A stretch of 46,350 nucleotides of DNA from an uncultured Myxococcales bacterium (GCA_903895725.1 CAITUV010000051.1:1-46350); one strand, 5' to 3'; shown: positions 8,119-17,076, numbered from the stretch's first letter. A program made the numbers and translations. Notes: a model not told the origin generated them from the sequence alone.

Positions 8119-11079
8119 GCTTCCTCCGCAGTGGCCGCGTTGCGCGCGGCCGGTGCGATGCCCGATCCATAGCAGAACAGCGACCGCCAACGCCAGCAGG
8201 ATCGCGTGCGGGCTCGAAGAACTGCCTGCACCTGCGTTGCCTGACGGACCAATCGAGCAGCCTCCTGAGGCATGGCCGGAGCCCCCGGCAGTGTCTCCCC
8301 CCAGGGCGTCTCCGCCGACGATCTCGCCAGTCACGACGTCCCCATCTCCGGAGATATCCTGCTCCACGACCTCCGGCTGCCCGGGAGGCGCTTCACACGT
8401 CTGGTCCTCCGGAACGCACTGCGAGGGCATCCCGGGAATCGCCATGCAGTCGAAACCCTCTGGACACTGTGCGACGCCTGCGTCGCACCACGCACCGCAT
8501 GCAAGCTCGCCGGCGCCGAAAGTCAGGCACAGGTTCCCGGCAGGGCCACAATCATCGTTGGTCTTGCAGGGGGAGCAGAGGACCGGGAGGCAGACGTGGA
8601 AGTCGACTGCGCATCGTTCGAATGGGATCTCGCAATCATCGTGCGCCTCGCAGCACCCGTCTTCCGGCTCCTGCGCCAGGCAGACGCCGTCCACGCACGT
8701 CCCCTTGGCGCACAGGCTGCCTACCTCGCATGCGGCGGTGTTCGGCACGTTCGTACAGTCACCGGTCGACCCGCACAAGTCATCGGTGCACTCGTTCTCA
8801 TCATCGCACGGCAGGCCCTCGCCGTCAGGGCCGCCGTCCCCTCCCTCGATTCCGTCGCCCCCCTGGCAGGGCCCCCAGTCGCTCCACCCGCACATCTCGT
8901 CACACGTGCGGACGGAAGTGCCGCACTCTCCGCACGGCTGGAGCTCCGACGTACCAGGGGCGCAGGCCCCGGTGGCCTTGCAGGGATCATGCGGCCGAGG
9001 ATCGGCCATCCGCACGGTGCTCCAGTACTCGATGTTTCCCCAGCCGGAGCCATCCCCCCATGTCGGGCCCGTCCACGATGTCGGGAACCCGCTGCCGTCC
9101 GAAATCCAGCAACTGACGCCCTGCGGGGTCCGGGCGCACAAGTCGGACATGCCGTCGCCATCCAAGTCGGCCAGCCGGATCGAGTTGTAGTAGCGGGCCG
9201 CGAACCACCCGTTCCCATCGGAAAGCTCCGGGCCGTCGAGCTGAGGTCCAAATCCATCCCCGAGCGAGGTCCAGCAGCGAATGCCCGCATTGGCACGAGC
9301 GCACAAATCGGCCATGCCGTCCCCGTTGATGTCTCCGAAGCGGACGGGAAGGTAGTTCGTCTGATCGTGCCAGCCGTTGTCATCGGCGAGCCCCGGCCCC
9401 GGGATTGCTGCGGAGAAGCCTTCGGCTGTGGAGGCATAGCATTCGATCCCGGCCGGGCCCCGTGCGCAGAGGTCGTCCCGACCGTCCCCGTTGATGTCCG
9501 CCAGGCGAATGGTCTCCCAGTAGCGCATCTCGCTCCAACCGCCTGCATCGTTCCAGGTTGGGCCGCCCACGGCCTCGGAGAAGCCGTTGCCGGTCGATCT
9601 CCAGCACATGAACCCGGCGGCTCCCCGGGCACAAAGGTCGTCCCGGCCATCCCCGTCGATGTCCCCGGAGCGAATCGTTCCGAAGTACTCCGGCTTCCCC
9701 CACCCCTGAGCATCGGAGAGCTCCGGGCCGGCAAAGCCGTCGTCGAAGCCGTTGCCGGTAGACCTGTAGCAGTCGACCCCATCCGGCCCGCGGCCGCACA
9801 GGTCGGCGAGCCCGTCTCCGTCCACGTCCATCATGCGGATGGTGGAGTAGTACTTCTCGTCCTCCCACCCGGCCTCGTCGGACCAGGCGGGGCCCACGAT
9901 CGGCTCGACGTCGAATCCGCTTCCGTTCGACCGCCAGCAACGGATGCCCGAGTTGCCCCGGGCGCAGACATCGGCCAGCGTGTCGCCGTCCAGATCTCCC
10001 ATGTGAATGGTCCCGTAGTGAGAGGGATGATTCCACCCCGTCTCGTCGGACAGCTCGGGGTGGGGGCCCTCTACCACCGTGGAAAGGCCTGCCTTCCCGC
10101 TCATAGCACACAGGAGCCCGGCTGCGGCGCGGGCGCAGAAGTCTCCCAGGCCGTCCCCGTCGATGTCCGTGGATGCTGCCGCGTCGAACAGAGCGGAGTC
10201 AATCATGACCTGTTCCGGAGGCCATTCTCCGCAGGCTCCCGGTTGTCCGCTGCCCGAGGCGAACACGGCCAGGTGGTTTGCGACGACCCGCTCCGAGCCG
10301 TCGGACGGGTTGTTCAGGACGCCCCCGTTCTGGGCCCACATGGTGCTGGAGCCGCCGCCGTCCAGATTGACCGCATCATAGGCCCCGAAGTCCTTCATGA
10401 TCGAGGCCAGCTCTTTGAGCGTGACCCCCACGCTGATGTCGGTGCGTCCGTCCACGACCAGCAGGTAGAGCGTCCGGCGGTCCCTGGAGAGCCCGACCGC
10501 TGTCCGGGGATGCTTCTGGCAGAAATGCCCTGCACAACTGTAGTTCGTGATCGCCTCTCCGTCCTTCATGATCTGGGCGAACCCGGACACGGCCTCGGTC
10601 GTCCACCACTGGGCCTTGAATACCTCGGCGTCGTCGGAGAAGTAGGCGTGGTACTTCCCAAACGCTACGACCGACTGCCAGCCGCTGTCTCCGGTCCCGG
10701 ACCAGACCTCCCCGTTCCCTACGGAGTAGCCCGTGGTCATGTAGTTCTCGTACGAGAAGAAGTCACCGTTGATGGCAGCTTGTGCGCCAATCAGCTTGCC
10801 GAACGAGGAGGTGGTACGCTTCTTCTCGGACGGGGCCGTCGCCCGTGGAGTGACACCAGGCTCGCACAGGTCGACGACGAGGCCGAACACCTCCAGCGGC
10901 CCGCCCGCGTTGGTCTTCTTGAAGAGGTGCTTCACTCCCGGATGGGGTGTTGTCCAGGTGTCGGCTCGGGCCGTCCCGCCCGCCCCGATGACGTATGAGG
11001 ACAAAGCTCCAAAGAGCAGCACTCGCACGACCGCCTTCCACATCCCTGGACTGCACGCTTTCTGACCGATCGAGAGCAT
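6556..11079 (-). CDS. Giant surface protein: phosphodiester glycosidase (NAGPA) domain, seven FG-GAP-type repeats, cysteine scaffold and MYXO-CTERM-like tail, continuing in frame into a TSP1-like lipoprotein
   Basis: 1507 residues open without a stop. A signal peptide (VLLFGALSSYVIG..ARA) leads to a NAGPA/phosphodiester glycosidase domain (about 40-275; NGDFFSYENY, VNLDGGGSSTMW), a family that cleaves GlcNAc-1-phosphodiester-type bonds. Seven FG-GAP/VCBS-type repeats follow (DxDGDGxxDLCARGxxGxxC), each with its own Cys pair. A TSP1-like motif (CGWSDWGPC), a CDDENECTDDLC repeat and a cysteine scaffold come next. Around residue 941 a GGC motif precedes a hydrophobic helix and Arg-containing tail (to about 985), which looks like a MYXO-CTERM sorting signal and normally ends a protein. 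The frame instead continues into a full lipoprotein (see 6556-8118). ATG 11079 is preceded by GGAGGT at good spacing; the in-frame ATG 11118 overlaps a TACCAT box. Confidence 0.82.
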   Translation of the reverse strand: MLSIGQKACSPGMWKAVVRVLLFGALSSYVIGAGGTARADTWTTPHPGVKHLFKKTNAGGPLEVFGLVVDLCEPGVTPRATAPSEKKRTTSSFGKLIGAQAAINGDFFSYENYMTTGYSVGNGEVWSGTGDSGWQSVVAFGKYHAYFSDDAEVFKAQWWTTEAVSGFAQIMKDGEAITNYSCAGHFCQKHPRTAVGLSRDRRTLYLLVVDGRTDISVGVTLKELASIMKDFGAYDAVNLDGGGSSTMWAQNGGVLNNPSDGSERVVANHLAVFASGSGQPGACGEWPPEQVMIDSALFDAAASTDIDGDGLGDFCARAAAGLLCAMSGKAGLSTVVEGPHPELSDETGWNHPSHYGTIHMGDLDGDTLADVCARGNSGIRCWRSNGSGFDVEPIVGPAWSDEAGWEDEKYYSTIRMMDVDGDGLADLCGRGPDGVDCYRSTGNGFDDGFAGPELSDAQGWGKPEYFGTIRSGDIDGDGRDDLCARGAAGFMCWRSTGNGFSEAVGGPTWNDAGGWSEMRYWETIRLADINGDGRDDLCARGPAGIECYASTAEGFSAAIPGPGLADDNGWHDQTNYLPVRFGDINGDGMADLCARANAGIRCWTSLGDGFGPQLDGPELSDGNGWFAARYYNSIRLADLDGDGMSDLCARTPQGVSCWISDGSGFPTSWTGPTWGDGSGWGNIEYWSTVRMADPRPHDPCKATGACAPGTSELQPCGECGTSVRTCDEMCGWSDWGPCQGGDGIEGGDGGPDGEGLPCDDENECTDDLCGSTGDCTNVPNTAACEVGSLCAKGTCVDGVCLAQEPEDGCCEAHDDCEIPFERCAVDFHVCLPVLCSPCKTNDDCGPAGNLCLTFGAGELACGAWCDAGVAQCPEGFDCMAIPGMPSQCVPEDQTCEAPPGQPEVVEQDISGDGDVVTGEIVGGDALGGDTAGGSGHASGGCSIGPSGNAGAGSSSSPHAILLALAVAVLLWIGHRTGRAQRGHCGGSMSPTGSMSHAGITSPAGRIERAGSTGRVGGSGSGRIGSPPGALRRRGLPGVCGLLLLFWGSFVAGCGSQGSGGADGAVHFEQHSAGDGIEATTQPPAEVLCMDGVGCIGEPCGGPEDCLSGWCIDHLGEQVCTLPCDGTCPPGFVCGPVAVGSPAEMKVCLSLHPTLCRPCNSSFDCLRVDGMLGQCLSFGEEGSFCGAPCGADKPCPDEYECKSATTVEGQVMDECLPLSGECKCTKASADLGLWTACEVTSEAGTCPGKRSCGAGGLSSCLGPVPQFETCNKVDDDCDGKTDEEACSEDLCGKPEACPAGEVQEETESCGPCAVHKRTRSCSQTCEWGPWSEWGICDESGVTCLPGELETETGSCGKCGSNERKRTCTAECVWGEWEAWGPCAGEGPCSPGQSDTASEGCGNCGTHTRSRVCADNCQWGDWGAWGACAGSGPCAPGQTDGGGCDACAQKTCQANCQWGACGLKPGATCLWEEGKNWKCCASGKWHFCLPPVYGCVWSGQCNPCSGCGC
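7963..8124 (-). repeat. degenerate 18-bp tandem repeat at the fusion junction
   Basis: About nine successive 18-bp units starting with GGA or GGG encode hexapeptides of the form GxxxxX (GSMSPT, GSMSHA, GITSPA, GRIERA, GSTGRV, GGSGSG and so on). They form the n-region between the MYXO-CTERM-like tail and the second signal peptide. Divergence among units suggests old slippage. Confidence 0.55.
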
Positions 11080-11206
11080 GTGGACGACCTCCGGACTGCG
11101 CTCCCCCCGAGGAGACATGGTACAGATTCTGCGCCAGGGATGAAATCCCGCAACTTCTCGCGTGTACGGGGGCGGATGCGCACCGCATCGCTCCCGGCAT
11201 GTCGGC

Positions 11207-13057
11207 CTATTCGATGCGCACCACCAGCCGACTGCTTCCGTCCAGGAAGAGCGTGTTGTCCACGGCGACGGAGGTGTCCGCCGTGGAGTAGAAGTCTTCG
11301 CCGTTGTTCGGATTCCGGTCGAACCGATCGTAGTTGCTCGACGTCACGATGATTCCGACCGCGTGGCCGGCAACAAAGGTCCATGCGAGCTCATTGGTCA
11401 TCTCGACGACCACGGAGTATCGCTCCCCCGGGGCGAGGGGCGAGGGCTTGGTCAGGCTGTCCTTGAGCTTGAGGCGGGTGATCCCCTCCCCGACGAGGAG
11501 GTGCGCTCCGTCGGGCTGCACATCGGTGAAGCGGATCGCAAAGTCGGTATCCAGGCCGGTGGTGGCCACATCCAACTCGACGCGGATCGGTCCTGAGAGG
11601 TGGAGATCCTGAGCGAGCCAGTCGGTCTGGAACGCGGCAGCGTCCGGTCGACCGGTGACCATTCCCTGGAGCTGCGGCCCGTGATCGTGTTTGGAAAGCA
11701 GGGTCTGGCCCCCCTGGGTCGGCGACGGGTCGTCCGGATCGTACGGAATCACGATCTGACCGGCGGCCGGCAACTCGTCCTGGAGCTTGCCTTCCGGGGC
11801 AAGGTACCAGGCCGTCTCCATAGCCCCTGCCGGAGGCCAGTACGGTGCATCCGCATACTCCTGATCAAGCCCCCGACTGTAGTGCACGAAGTCCGGGAAC
11901 GGCCCCGTACCCGGGAGAGCTCGCAGATGCAGGTCGAAGAACCCCAGTGCGCTCGTCTGAACGAGCTTGTCCTTGTCGACGAACTTCAGCTCCTGCTCGT
12001 CCAGGGGGACTCCGCCCGCCGTCTCCCCCCCGGTGGCGAAGTGGATCCAGGGGCCGATGAGCAGCCGGTGCTCGTCCTTGACCGGCTTGGCAGTCTCGTT
12101 GCGCAGCCTCTCGAAATCACGCAGCGTGCTGTAGTTGTCCAGGTCGAACCATCCTGCAATCACGAGCATGGGAACCTGGACATCGGCCGGGTTCACCGCC
12201 TTCTCGATGAACTTCCATGTGGCATCGTAGTAGGGGTGCTCCAGGACGACATCCCCGGCCCCGAAGTAGCTCTGCAGGAAGGTGAAGTACTCCCGTCGAA
12301 GCACGCCCCCCGGGTAGTACTGACGGTAGGTCTGGTTCATGCCGCAGAAGATGGGGACGGCAGCGGCCAGGTGCGGCGGCTTCTCCACCGCGGTCATGTA
12401 CTGGACGCGGCAGAGAGCGGAAACCCCCCACAGCCCCACCTTGCCATCGCTCCAGGGTTGGGTCGCGATCCACTCGACTGCGTCGAAGCCATCCTCTCCG
12501 TATGGAACCGGGGCAGGCACGGCAGCGGCCTTGGAACCCCAGAATCCGCGCCAGTCGAGCACCACGAACGCGTAGTCCCTGCTGTCGAACAGCGGCTGCG
12601 GGGAGTCGCTCTGGAACCAGGTTTTGCGGGCATTCTCCTTGTCGTAGGGGGTCTGGATGAGCACGGCAGGGAGCTTGCATCCGGGATCCATGGGACGCCG
12701 CACAAATGCGGACAGGCTCTTGCCGTCCCGCATGGGAATCATGACGTCTTCGAACATGACCTCCGAGCACGGGCCGGGCTTCCCGTCCGGCGTCACCTCA
12801 TCGGGAGACGCTTCAATGGCACCATCGGCCGCCGCCTCGCCGCTGGCGTCCGCCGGGGGGGGCGTTTTGCCTTCTTGCAGGTCCGTTGGAGAGACTTGCT
12901 CCACCGTGTCCGGCACTGAGGGGAGGTCGACGCTCGGCTCCACCGCAGAGTCCTTTGCATCGGGGGGCCTGGCCCCGGATGACGCTCCGCATGCAGGGAG
13001 TCCCGCATGGACCGCGACGACCGACAGAATCACGACCAGGGTTCCTGCTGTGCGCAT
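11207..13057 (-). CDS. Secreted CocE/NonD-type alpha/beta hydrolase (S15 family) lipoprotein
   Basis: 616 residues. The signal peptide has a lipobox-like LPAC (Cys23), then an Asp/Pro/Ala-rich linker to about residue 95. The hydrolase domain shows the family landmarks: PMRDG near its start, LDWRGFWGS, the nucleophile elbow GLWGVSALC (Ser in GVS), the acid-bearing AGWFDLD, and the His segment IGPWIHFATGG. The C-terminal part (about 420-616) is the jelly-roll XP-DPP-C domain. Family members hydrolyse esters or amides (cocaine esterase, cephalosporin acylase, X-Pro dipeptidyl peptidase); the substrate here is unknown. The usual G-x-S-Y-x-G reads G-V-S-A-L-C. ATG 13057 follows GGGGAGG. It starts 15 bases after the arfB stop, so it is probably co-transcribed with arfB and the esterase gene upstream. 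Confidence 0.9.
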   Translation of the reverse strand: MRTAGTLVVILSVVAVHAGLPACGASSGARPPDAKDSAVEPSVDLPSVPDTVEQVSPTDLQEGKTPPPADASGEAAADGAIEASPDEVTPDGKPGPCSEVMFEDVMIPMRDGKSLSAFVRRPMDPGCKLPAVLIQTPYDKENARKTWFQSDSPQPLFDSRDYAFVVLDWRGFWGSKAAAVPAPVPYGEDGFDAVEWIATQPWSDGKVGLWGVSALCRVQYMTAVEKPPHLAAAVPIFCGMNQTYRQYYPGGVLRREYFTFLQSYFGAGDVVLEHPYYDATWKFIEKAVNPADVQVPMLVIAGWFDLDNYSTLRDFERLRNETAKPVKDEHRLLIGPWIHFATGGETAGGVPLDEQELKFVDKDKLVQTSALGFFDLHLRALPGTGPFPDFVHYSRGLDQEYADAPYWPPAGAMETAWYLAPEGKLQDELPAAGQIVIPYDPDDPSPTQGGQTLLSKHDHGPQLQGMVTGRPDAAAFQTDWLAQDLHLSGPIRVELDVATTGLDTDFAIRFTDVQPDGAHLLVGEGITRLKLKDSLTKPSPLAPGERYSVVVEMTNELAWTFVAGHAVGIIVTSSNYDRFDRNPNNGEDFYSTADTSVAVDNTLFLDGSSRLVVRIE

Positions 13058-13072
13058 GGTATCGTGCCTCCC

Positions 13073-13528
13073 CTATTCGTCCCCCCGCCAGTGACGATCC
13101 ACCTTCTTCCTGGACTGGCTCCGCTTGCCCTCGAGTCGTCGTTCGACGGCGCCTTTCGGCACGCGGGTCTTGACTCGCTTTCGGGGTACCTTCAGTGCCT
13201 GGTCCAGCAGCATGGCGAGGCGAGCCAGGGCGGCTTCACGGTTGAGAGGCTGGGAGCGATGCTCCTGCGCGGTGACCATCAGGATTCCATCCCCGTCGAT
13301 CCGGTTGCCCAGCTTCGCCCGGATCCGCTCCTTCTGCCCGTCGGTCAACTCCGGAGATCCCGCCAGGTCGAACCGGAGAACGACCTTGGTGCTCACCTTG
13401 TTGACGTTCTGCCCTCCCGGCCCTCCGCTTCGGGCAAAGGAGAAGTCGAGCTCCTCCTCCGGGATCGAGAGCCGCTCGTTGATCACGAGCCGGCCGTTGC
13501 TGACGGTTCCCCTGATTTCGGCCGCCAT
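13073..13528 (-). CDS. arfB: Peptidyl-tRNA hydrolase ArfB (YaeJ-type ribosome rescue factor)
   Basis: 151 residues, the usual length. It releases the nascent chain from ribosomes stalled on truncated mRNAs without needing a stop codon. The catalytic GGQ is present in FARSGGPGGQNVNKV, followed by the conserved STKVVLRFD and LTDGQKERI segments. The C-terminal tail is basic (RRLEGKRSQSRKKVDRHWRG) and would enter the empty mRNA channel. Release-factor domains for stop-codon reading are absent, which separates it from PrfA/PrfB. ATG 13528 has GGGGGAG at good spacing; longer upstream readings have no ribosome site. It lies 28 bases after the preceding esterase stop and 15 bases before the CocE-type gene, a housekeeping gene inside a secreted-enzyme operon. 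Confidence 0.93.
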   Translation of the reverse strand: MAAEIRGTVSNGRLVINERLSIPEEELDFSFARSGGPGGQNVNKVSTKVVLRFDLAGSPELTDGQKERIRAKLGNRIDGDGILMVTAQEHRSQPLNREAALARLAMLLDQALKVPRKRVKTRVPKGAVERRLEGKRSQSRKKVDRHWRGDE

Positions 13529-13556
13529 TGGGTCTCCCCCTTCTTCCGTCGGAGAA

Positions 13557-16500
13557 CTACAGGTCGGGCGTGAGCGGCTTCTTGCCGGTCGACACGAATG
13601 CCCATGCGTTGGTCGACATGTCCGTGCCGAGCTGCTCGTAGGCCCACGTCTCATAGTGATAGTTGTCCCACAGCGCACATGCCGGATCCTCCTGGTTTCC
13701 CAGACATGGCATGGTGAGCTGCCGTGGCAGCTTGCTCACGAGCACGGCCTTTGCCAGGGTCTGCTGGACGTATTGGAGCCCCTTGATCACCTCGAGGTAC
13801 TGGGACGTGAGCACGAAGTTGTAGGGGAGGCGATATCCGATCTCGCTGACGAAGAAGGCGTCGAATCCGACCTCGGCGTCAAGCTTTTCGAACAGGGCCT
13901 TGAGCGTGGTGCGGTACTCGGTCCAGGAGATCCCCTGGTCGGCATCGGTTTCCCCCTGATGCCAGATCACGTACTTGTGGCCGATCATGAAGTCGGGGTG
14001 GGACTCGACGTGATCGAGCGCAGCAAGGTAGGCTGCGACTGCGGTTCCGTACACGCCGTCGCTGTCCGTGACGTCGGTCCAGTCCCCCTGCCCCATGTCA
14101 GCGGCCTCGACCAGGGCGGTCCCTCCCTTGGCCCGGCAGACGAACACGGGGCGGCGACCCGAGAGCGTGTACCACGTCTTGGCAAAGGCCACGACGAAGC
14201 TGGTCTGATCGCTGGTCCAGTAGTTCCCCACGGGCAGCCCCGTCGGGTACTGGAGGTTGAACAGGCCGTTGGCGACCGGGTCGTAGTCGAAGGCCGTCCC
14301 GGGCTCGACGGAGACGGCGGCCTGTCCCGTGCCGCGTCCGCGGGCGTTGGATTGGCCGATGACGAGGAAGATGTCCACCGGCTCCTTGTCCGGGCACTCC
14401 GCATAGCAGCCGATCTTGCCTCCGCAGCCATCGTCGAACTGGCCGCACTGGTAGTCGATCGAGTCGCACGTCACGGGGACGCAGACACACAAACCGTCGA
14501 GGCACTCGTGCTGGAGGTTGCACGAGCCGCACGAGCCGCCACAGCCGTCGCCGCCGCATTCCTTGCCGGCGCAGGACGGGTCGCAGATGCAGGTGTGCCC
14601 CTCGCACTTGCTGCCTGCCGGGCACTGCCCGCACTGACCGCCGCAGCCGTCATCCCCGCACGCGAGGCCGACACAGGCGGTGAACAGGCACTGGTTCTTG
14701 ATACAGGTTTCTCCACAACCGCACTTGCAGTCCTTGGGGCAGCTTCCGCAGGCCTCCCCCGGGTCGCACATGCCGTTCCCGCACGTGGGAGGATAGGCCA
14801 CGATGTCCAGGTCGTAGACATTCCCGATGGCCGGTCCGGCCCCCTTGATCAGGATGTAGTACCAGCTGGTGAACGGCGACGGATAGACGATCGTCTCGCC
14901 GTCCGACAGCCCGGTCGACTTGGCGACCCAACCGACGCAATTGCCGTGGGGGTACAGGTACAAGTCGAGGTTGCCGATGTTGTGGCTGAACTTCGCGGTG
15001 ACGGCCAGTGTTTCGCCGCCCTGGACCTTGACCGTGTACCAGTCCTGATCTCCGCCGTCGCAGATGCTGAGGTCTTCGAGCGTGTCGGGCACGAGTGCGA
15101 CGGCCGACGTGCATGCCTCGTTGGGCTCCATGCCCACATCGTCCCGGCAGGCGCACTGACCGTCGACACAGACCTCCCAGTAGTCACAGTCCAGGCAGCA
15201 GACCCCGCAGTCCTTGCCACAGCTCTCGCACGTTTCCCCGCCGTTGCACTCGCCGTCGCCGCACACGGGAAGCCCGATGGAGGCGGTCAGGTCGTAGAGG
15301 TTCCCGGCAAAACCGCCGACCCCGGACACCCGGATGAGGTAGTAGTCGCCCTGCGGTGCCGTGAACGTGATCGTCTCGAAATCACCGTTCAACATGGAGG
15401 AGACGATGGGCCCGCCGCAGTTCCACGGCTTGAACAGGAACAGGTCCAGGTCCCCCAGGTCGTGCTCGTAGGACAGCTCGAGGGTCAGAGTCTTTCCCTC
15501 ATCGACGAAGATGGTGAACCAGTCCTCGTCGGATGCCGGGCAGATCGCCAGCCCGGAGAAGCTTCCAGGCTCGATCTTGCTGGCCTTGACGCAGTCGTTG
15601 TTGTCCTCCAGGCCGCCATCATCGGAACAGAGGCACTGACCTTCACCGCACTCCTCCCATGCCTCGCATCCCCCGCAGCTTCCGCCACACCCGTCGCTCC
15701 CGCATTCCTTGTTCGTGCAGTCCGGAACGCAGCAGAAATGCTCGAAGCAGACCTCCCCATCCCCGCACATGCCGCAAGCCTGCCCGCAGCCGGCATCGCC
15801 GCATTCCCAGCCAGGCTCACACAGCGGGAGGCAGACTGCGCAGTCGGCTGCGCACGAAGTCTCCGTCTCCCCGGGGGAGCAGACGGTGTCGCCGCAGCCG
15901 CCGCAGTCGCCGGCGCAGGAGCCGGCCGCCAGCTCAGCGAAGGAGCAGATGAAGTCCCCGCAGCCGCCACAGTCGAGCGGGCAGACGATGCCGGACTCAC
16001 CCCAGGAGCACTTCCCGTCTCCGCAAGGGGCCACGCAGTCCTTCGGGCAGAGCTCGAAGTCGGCCCCGACCTTGCCGCAGATACCGTCACCGCACGTGCC
16101 GCAGTCCACCGGACATCCACCCGATGTTTCTCCCAGCTCGCATAGTCCGTTTCCGCAGGGGGCCCCGCAGTCCTTCGGGCACGAGAAGGGAGTCTCGCCC
16201 TCTCCGCAGGCTCCGTCGCCGCAGGTCGGCGGGCAGTCCTGAGACTGGCAGCCGAGCACGAAATCGATGAACCCGCAGATGCCGTCGCCGCACGAGCCGC
16301 AATCGACGGGGCAGAAGCCGACGTCGCCCGGGTCGCCCGACTCAGCGGTATCGCAGGTTCCGTTCCCGCAGAAGGGAGCGCAATCCGCATCGCAGCCGGC
16401 ATCCTTCTCTCCCGCCCCGCAGACCCCATCGCCGCAGGAACCACAGTCGAACAGGCAGGCCTGGGCGGTCTCTCCGACTTCGGGCTGGCACACCCCGTCG

Positions 16501-17048
16501 CCACAGAATGCGACCGTCTGGACCTCCGAGTCGTCGGCCAGGTCGGTCACTTCGGGGGAATCCTGCTCACCGTCGGCGTCCGCATCGTCGGCCGTCTCGA
16601 CCGCATCGGCTGGATTGGAGGCGTCGGTCCAGCCATCCCCCTGCTGATCCTGGCCGGCGTCGGGCATGTCCGTGCCTTCGAAGTCCAGCGCTCCATCGGC
16701 ATCTGATCCGGTGTCCGCATCGGCGTCTTCCGGGCTCGGGGAGTCGAGCAGGTCCGCATCGGGAGCCAGCGCCTCCGCTGCATCGGCATCCGCAGGGACC
16801 GTCGAATCCTGGGGCGCGATGGAATCCGGGGCATCGACGTCAGCGGGCTCCGGGATGTCGGCCGCATCCAGATCCTGAGGATCGCGCTGGTCGAGGGCCG
16901 ATCTCTCGTCGGAGGTCTCGCCAGGCCTGCCGTCCGTCAGATCTCCAGTGCCTACGTTGCTTCCCTTCTCGCCGCAGGAGGCAAACGTCACGGCTGCGAC
17001 AATCGCGAACAGGACCCGGTGGCCCGTGTGGTAGCACTTCTTCCGCAT
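13557..17048 (-). CDS. Modular secreted lipoprotein: CGDGxC repeats, two PPC domains, C-terminal SASA-type acetylesterase
   Basis: 1163 residues. The lipobox TFASC gives Cys25. Residues about 30-185 are a low-complexity Asp/Ala/Pro linker. About a dozen CGDGxC...GE...C..DC repeats run from about 190 to 450, with CGxDGCGGxCGxC motifs. Two bacterial pre-peptidase C-terminal (PPC) beta-sandwiches follow at about 476-590 and 634-756 (DEDWFTIFV, DQDWYTVKV; LDLFLF, LDLYLY), then more Cys repeats. The C-terminal domain (about 892-1163) is a sialate O-acetylesterase-like SGNH hydrolase: IGQSNARG carries the nucleophile Ser, WHQGETD is typical of the family, and DNYHYE carries the catalytic Asp/His. 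It probably deacetylates a polysaccharide at the cell surface. ATG 17048 (GAGGG upstream) was preferred over GTG 17063. Confidence 0.88.
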   Translation of the reverse strand: MRKKCYHTGHRVLFAIVAAVTFASCGEKGSNVGTGDLTDGRPGETSDERSALDQRDPQDLDAADIPEPADVDAPDSIAPQDSTVPADADAAEALAPDADLLDSPSPEDADADTGSDADGALDFEGTDMPDAGQDQQGDGWTDASNPADAVETADDADADGEQDSPEVTDLADDSEVQTVAFCGDGVCQPEVGETAQACLFDCGSCGDGVCGAGEKDAGCDADCAPFCGNGTCDTAESGDPGDVGFCPVDCGSCGDGICGFIDFVLGCQSQDCPPTCGDGACGEGETPFSCPKDCGAPCGNGLCELGETSGGCPVDCGTCGDGICGKVGADFELCPKDCVAPCGDGKCSWGESGIVCPLDCGGCGDFICSFAELAAGSCAGDCGGCGDTVCSPGETETSCAADCAVCLPLCEPGWECGDAGCGQACGMCGDGEVCFEHFCCVPDCTNKECGSDGCGGSCGGCEAWEECGEGQCLCSDDGGLEDNNDCVKASKIEPGSFSGLAICPASDEDWFTIFVDEGKTLTLELSYEHDLGDLDLFLFKPWNCGGPIVSSMLNGDFETITFTAPQGDYYLIRVSGVGGFAGNLYDLTASIGLPVCGDGECNGGETCESCGKDCGVCCLDCDYWEVCVDGQCACRDDVGMEPNEACTSAVALVPDTLEDLSICDGGDQDWYTVKVQGGETLAVTAKFSHNIGNLDLYLYPHGNCVGWVAKSTGLSDGETIVYPSPFTSWYYILIKGAGPAIGNVYDLDIVAYPPTCGNGMCDPGEACGSCPKDCKCGCGETCIKNQCLFTACVGLACGDDGCGGQCGQCPAGSKCEGHTCICDPSCAGKECGGDGCGGSCGSCNLQHECLDGLCVCVPVTCDSIDYQCGQFDDGCGGKIGCYAECPDKEPVDIFLVIGQSNARGRGTGQAAVSVEPGTAFDYDPVANGLFNLQYPTGLPVGNYWTSDQTSFVVAFAKTWYTLSGRRPVFVCRAKGGTALVEAADMGQGDWTDVTDSDGVYGTAVAAYLAALDHVESHPDFMIGHKYVIWHQGETDADQGISWTEYRTTLKALFEKLDAEVGFDAFFVSEIGYRLPYNFVLTSQYLEVIKGLQYVQQTLAKAVLVSKLPRQLTMPCLGNQEDPACALWDNYHYETWAYEQLGTDMSTNAWAFVSTGKKPLTPDL

Positions 17049-17076
17049 GGTTCCGTCCCTCACTGTTGCTGGCGGG

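Noticed and set aside
8272..10998. 908-codon plus-strand open frame opposite the NAGPA/FG-GAP protein
   Set aside because: Shadow of regular repeats on the minus strand; no signal or recognised domain.
13125..16145. 1006-codon plus-strand open frame opposite arfB and the SASA lipoprotein
   Set aside because: The opposite strand has clear domains and catalytic motifs; this frame has none.
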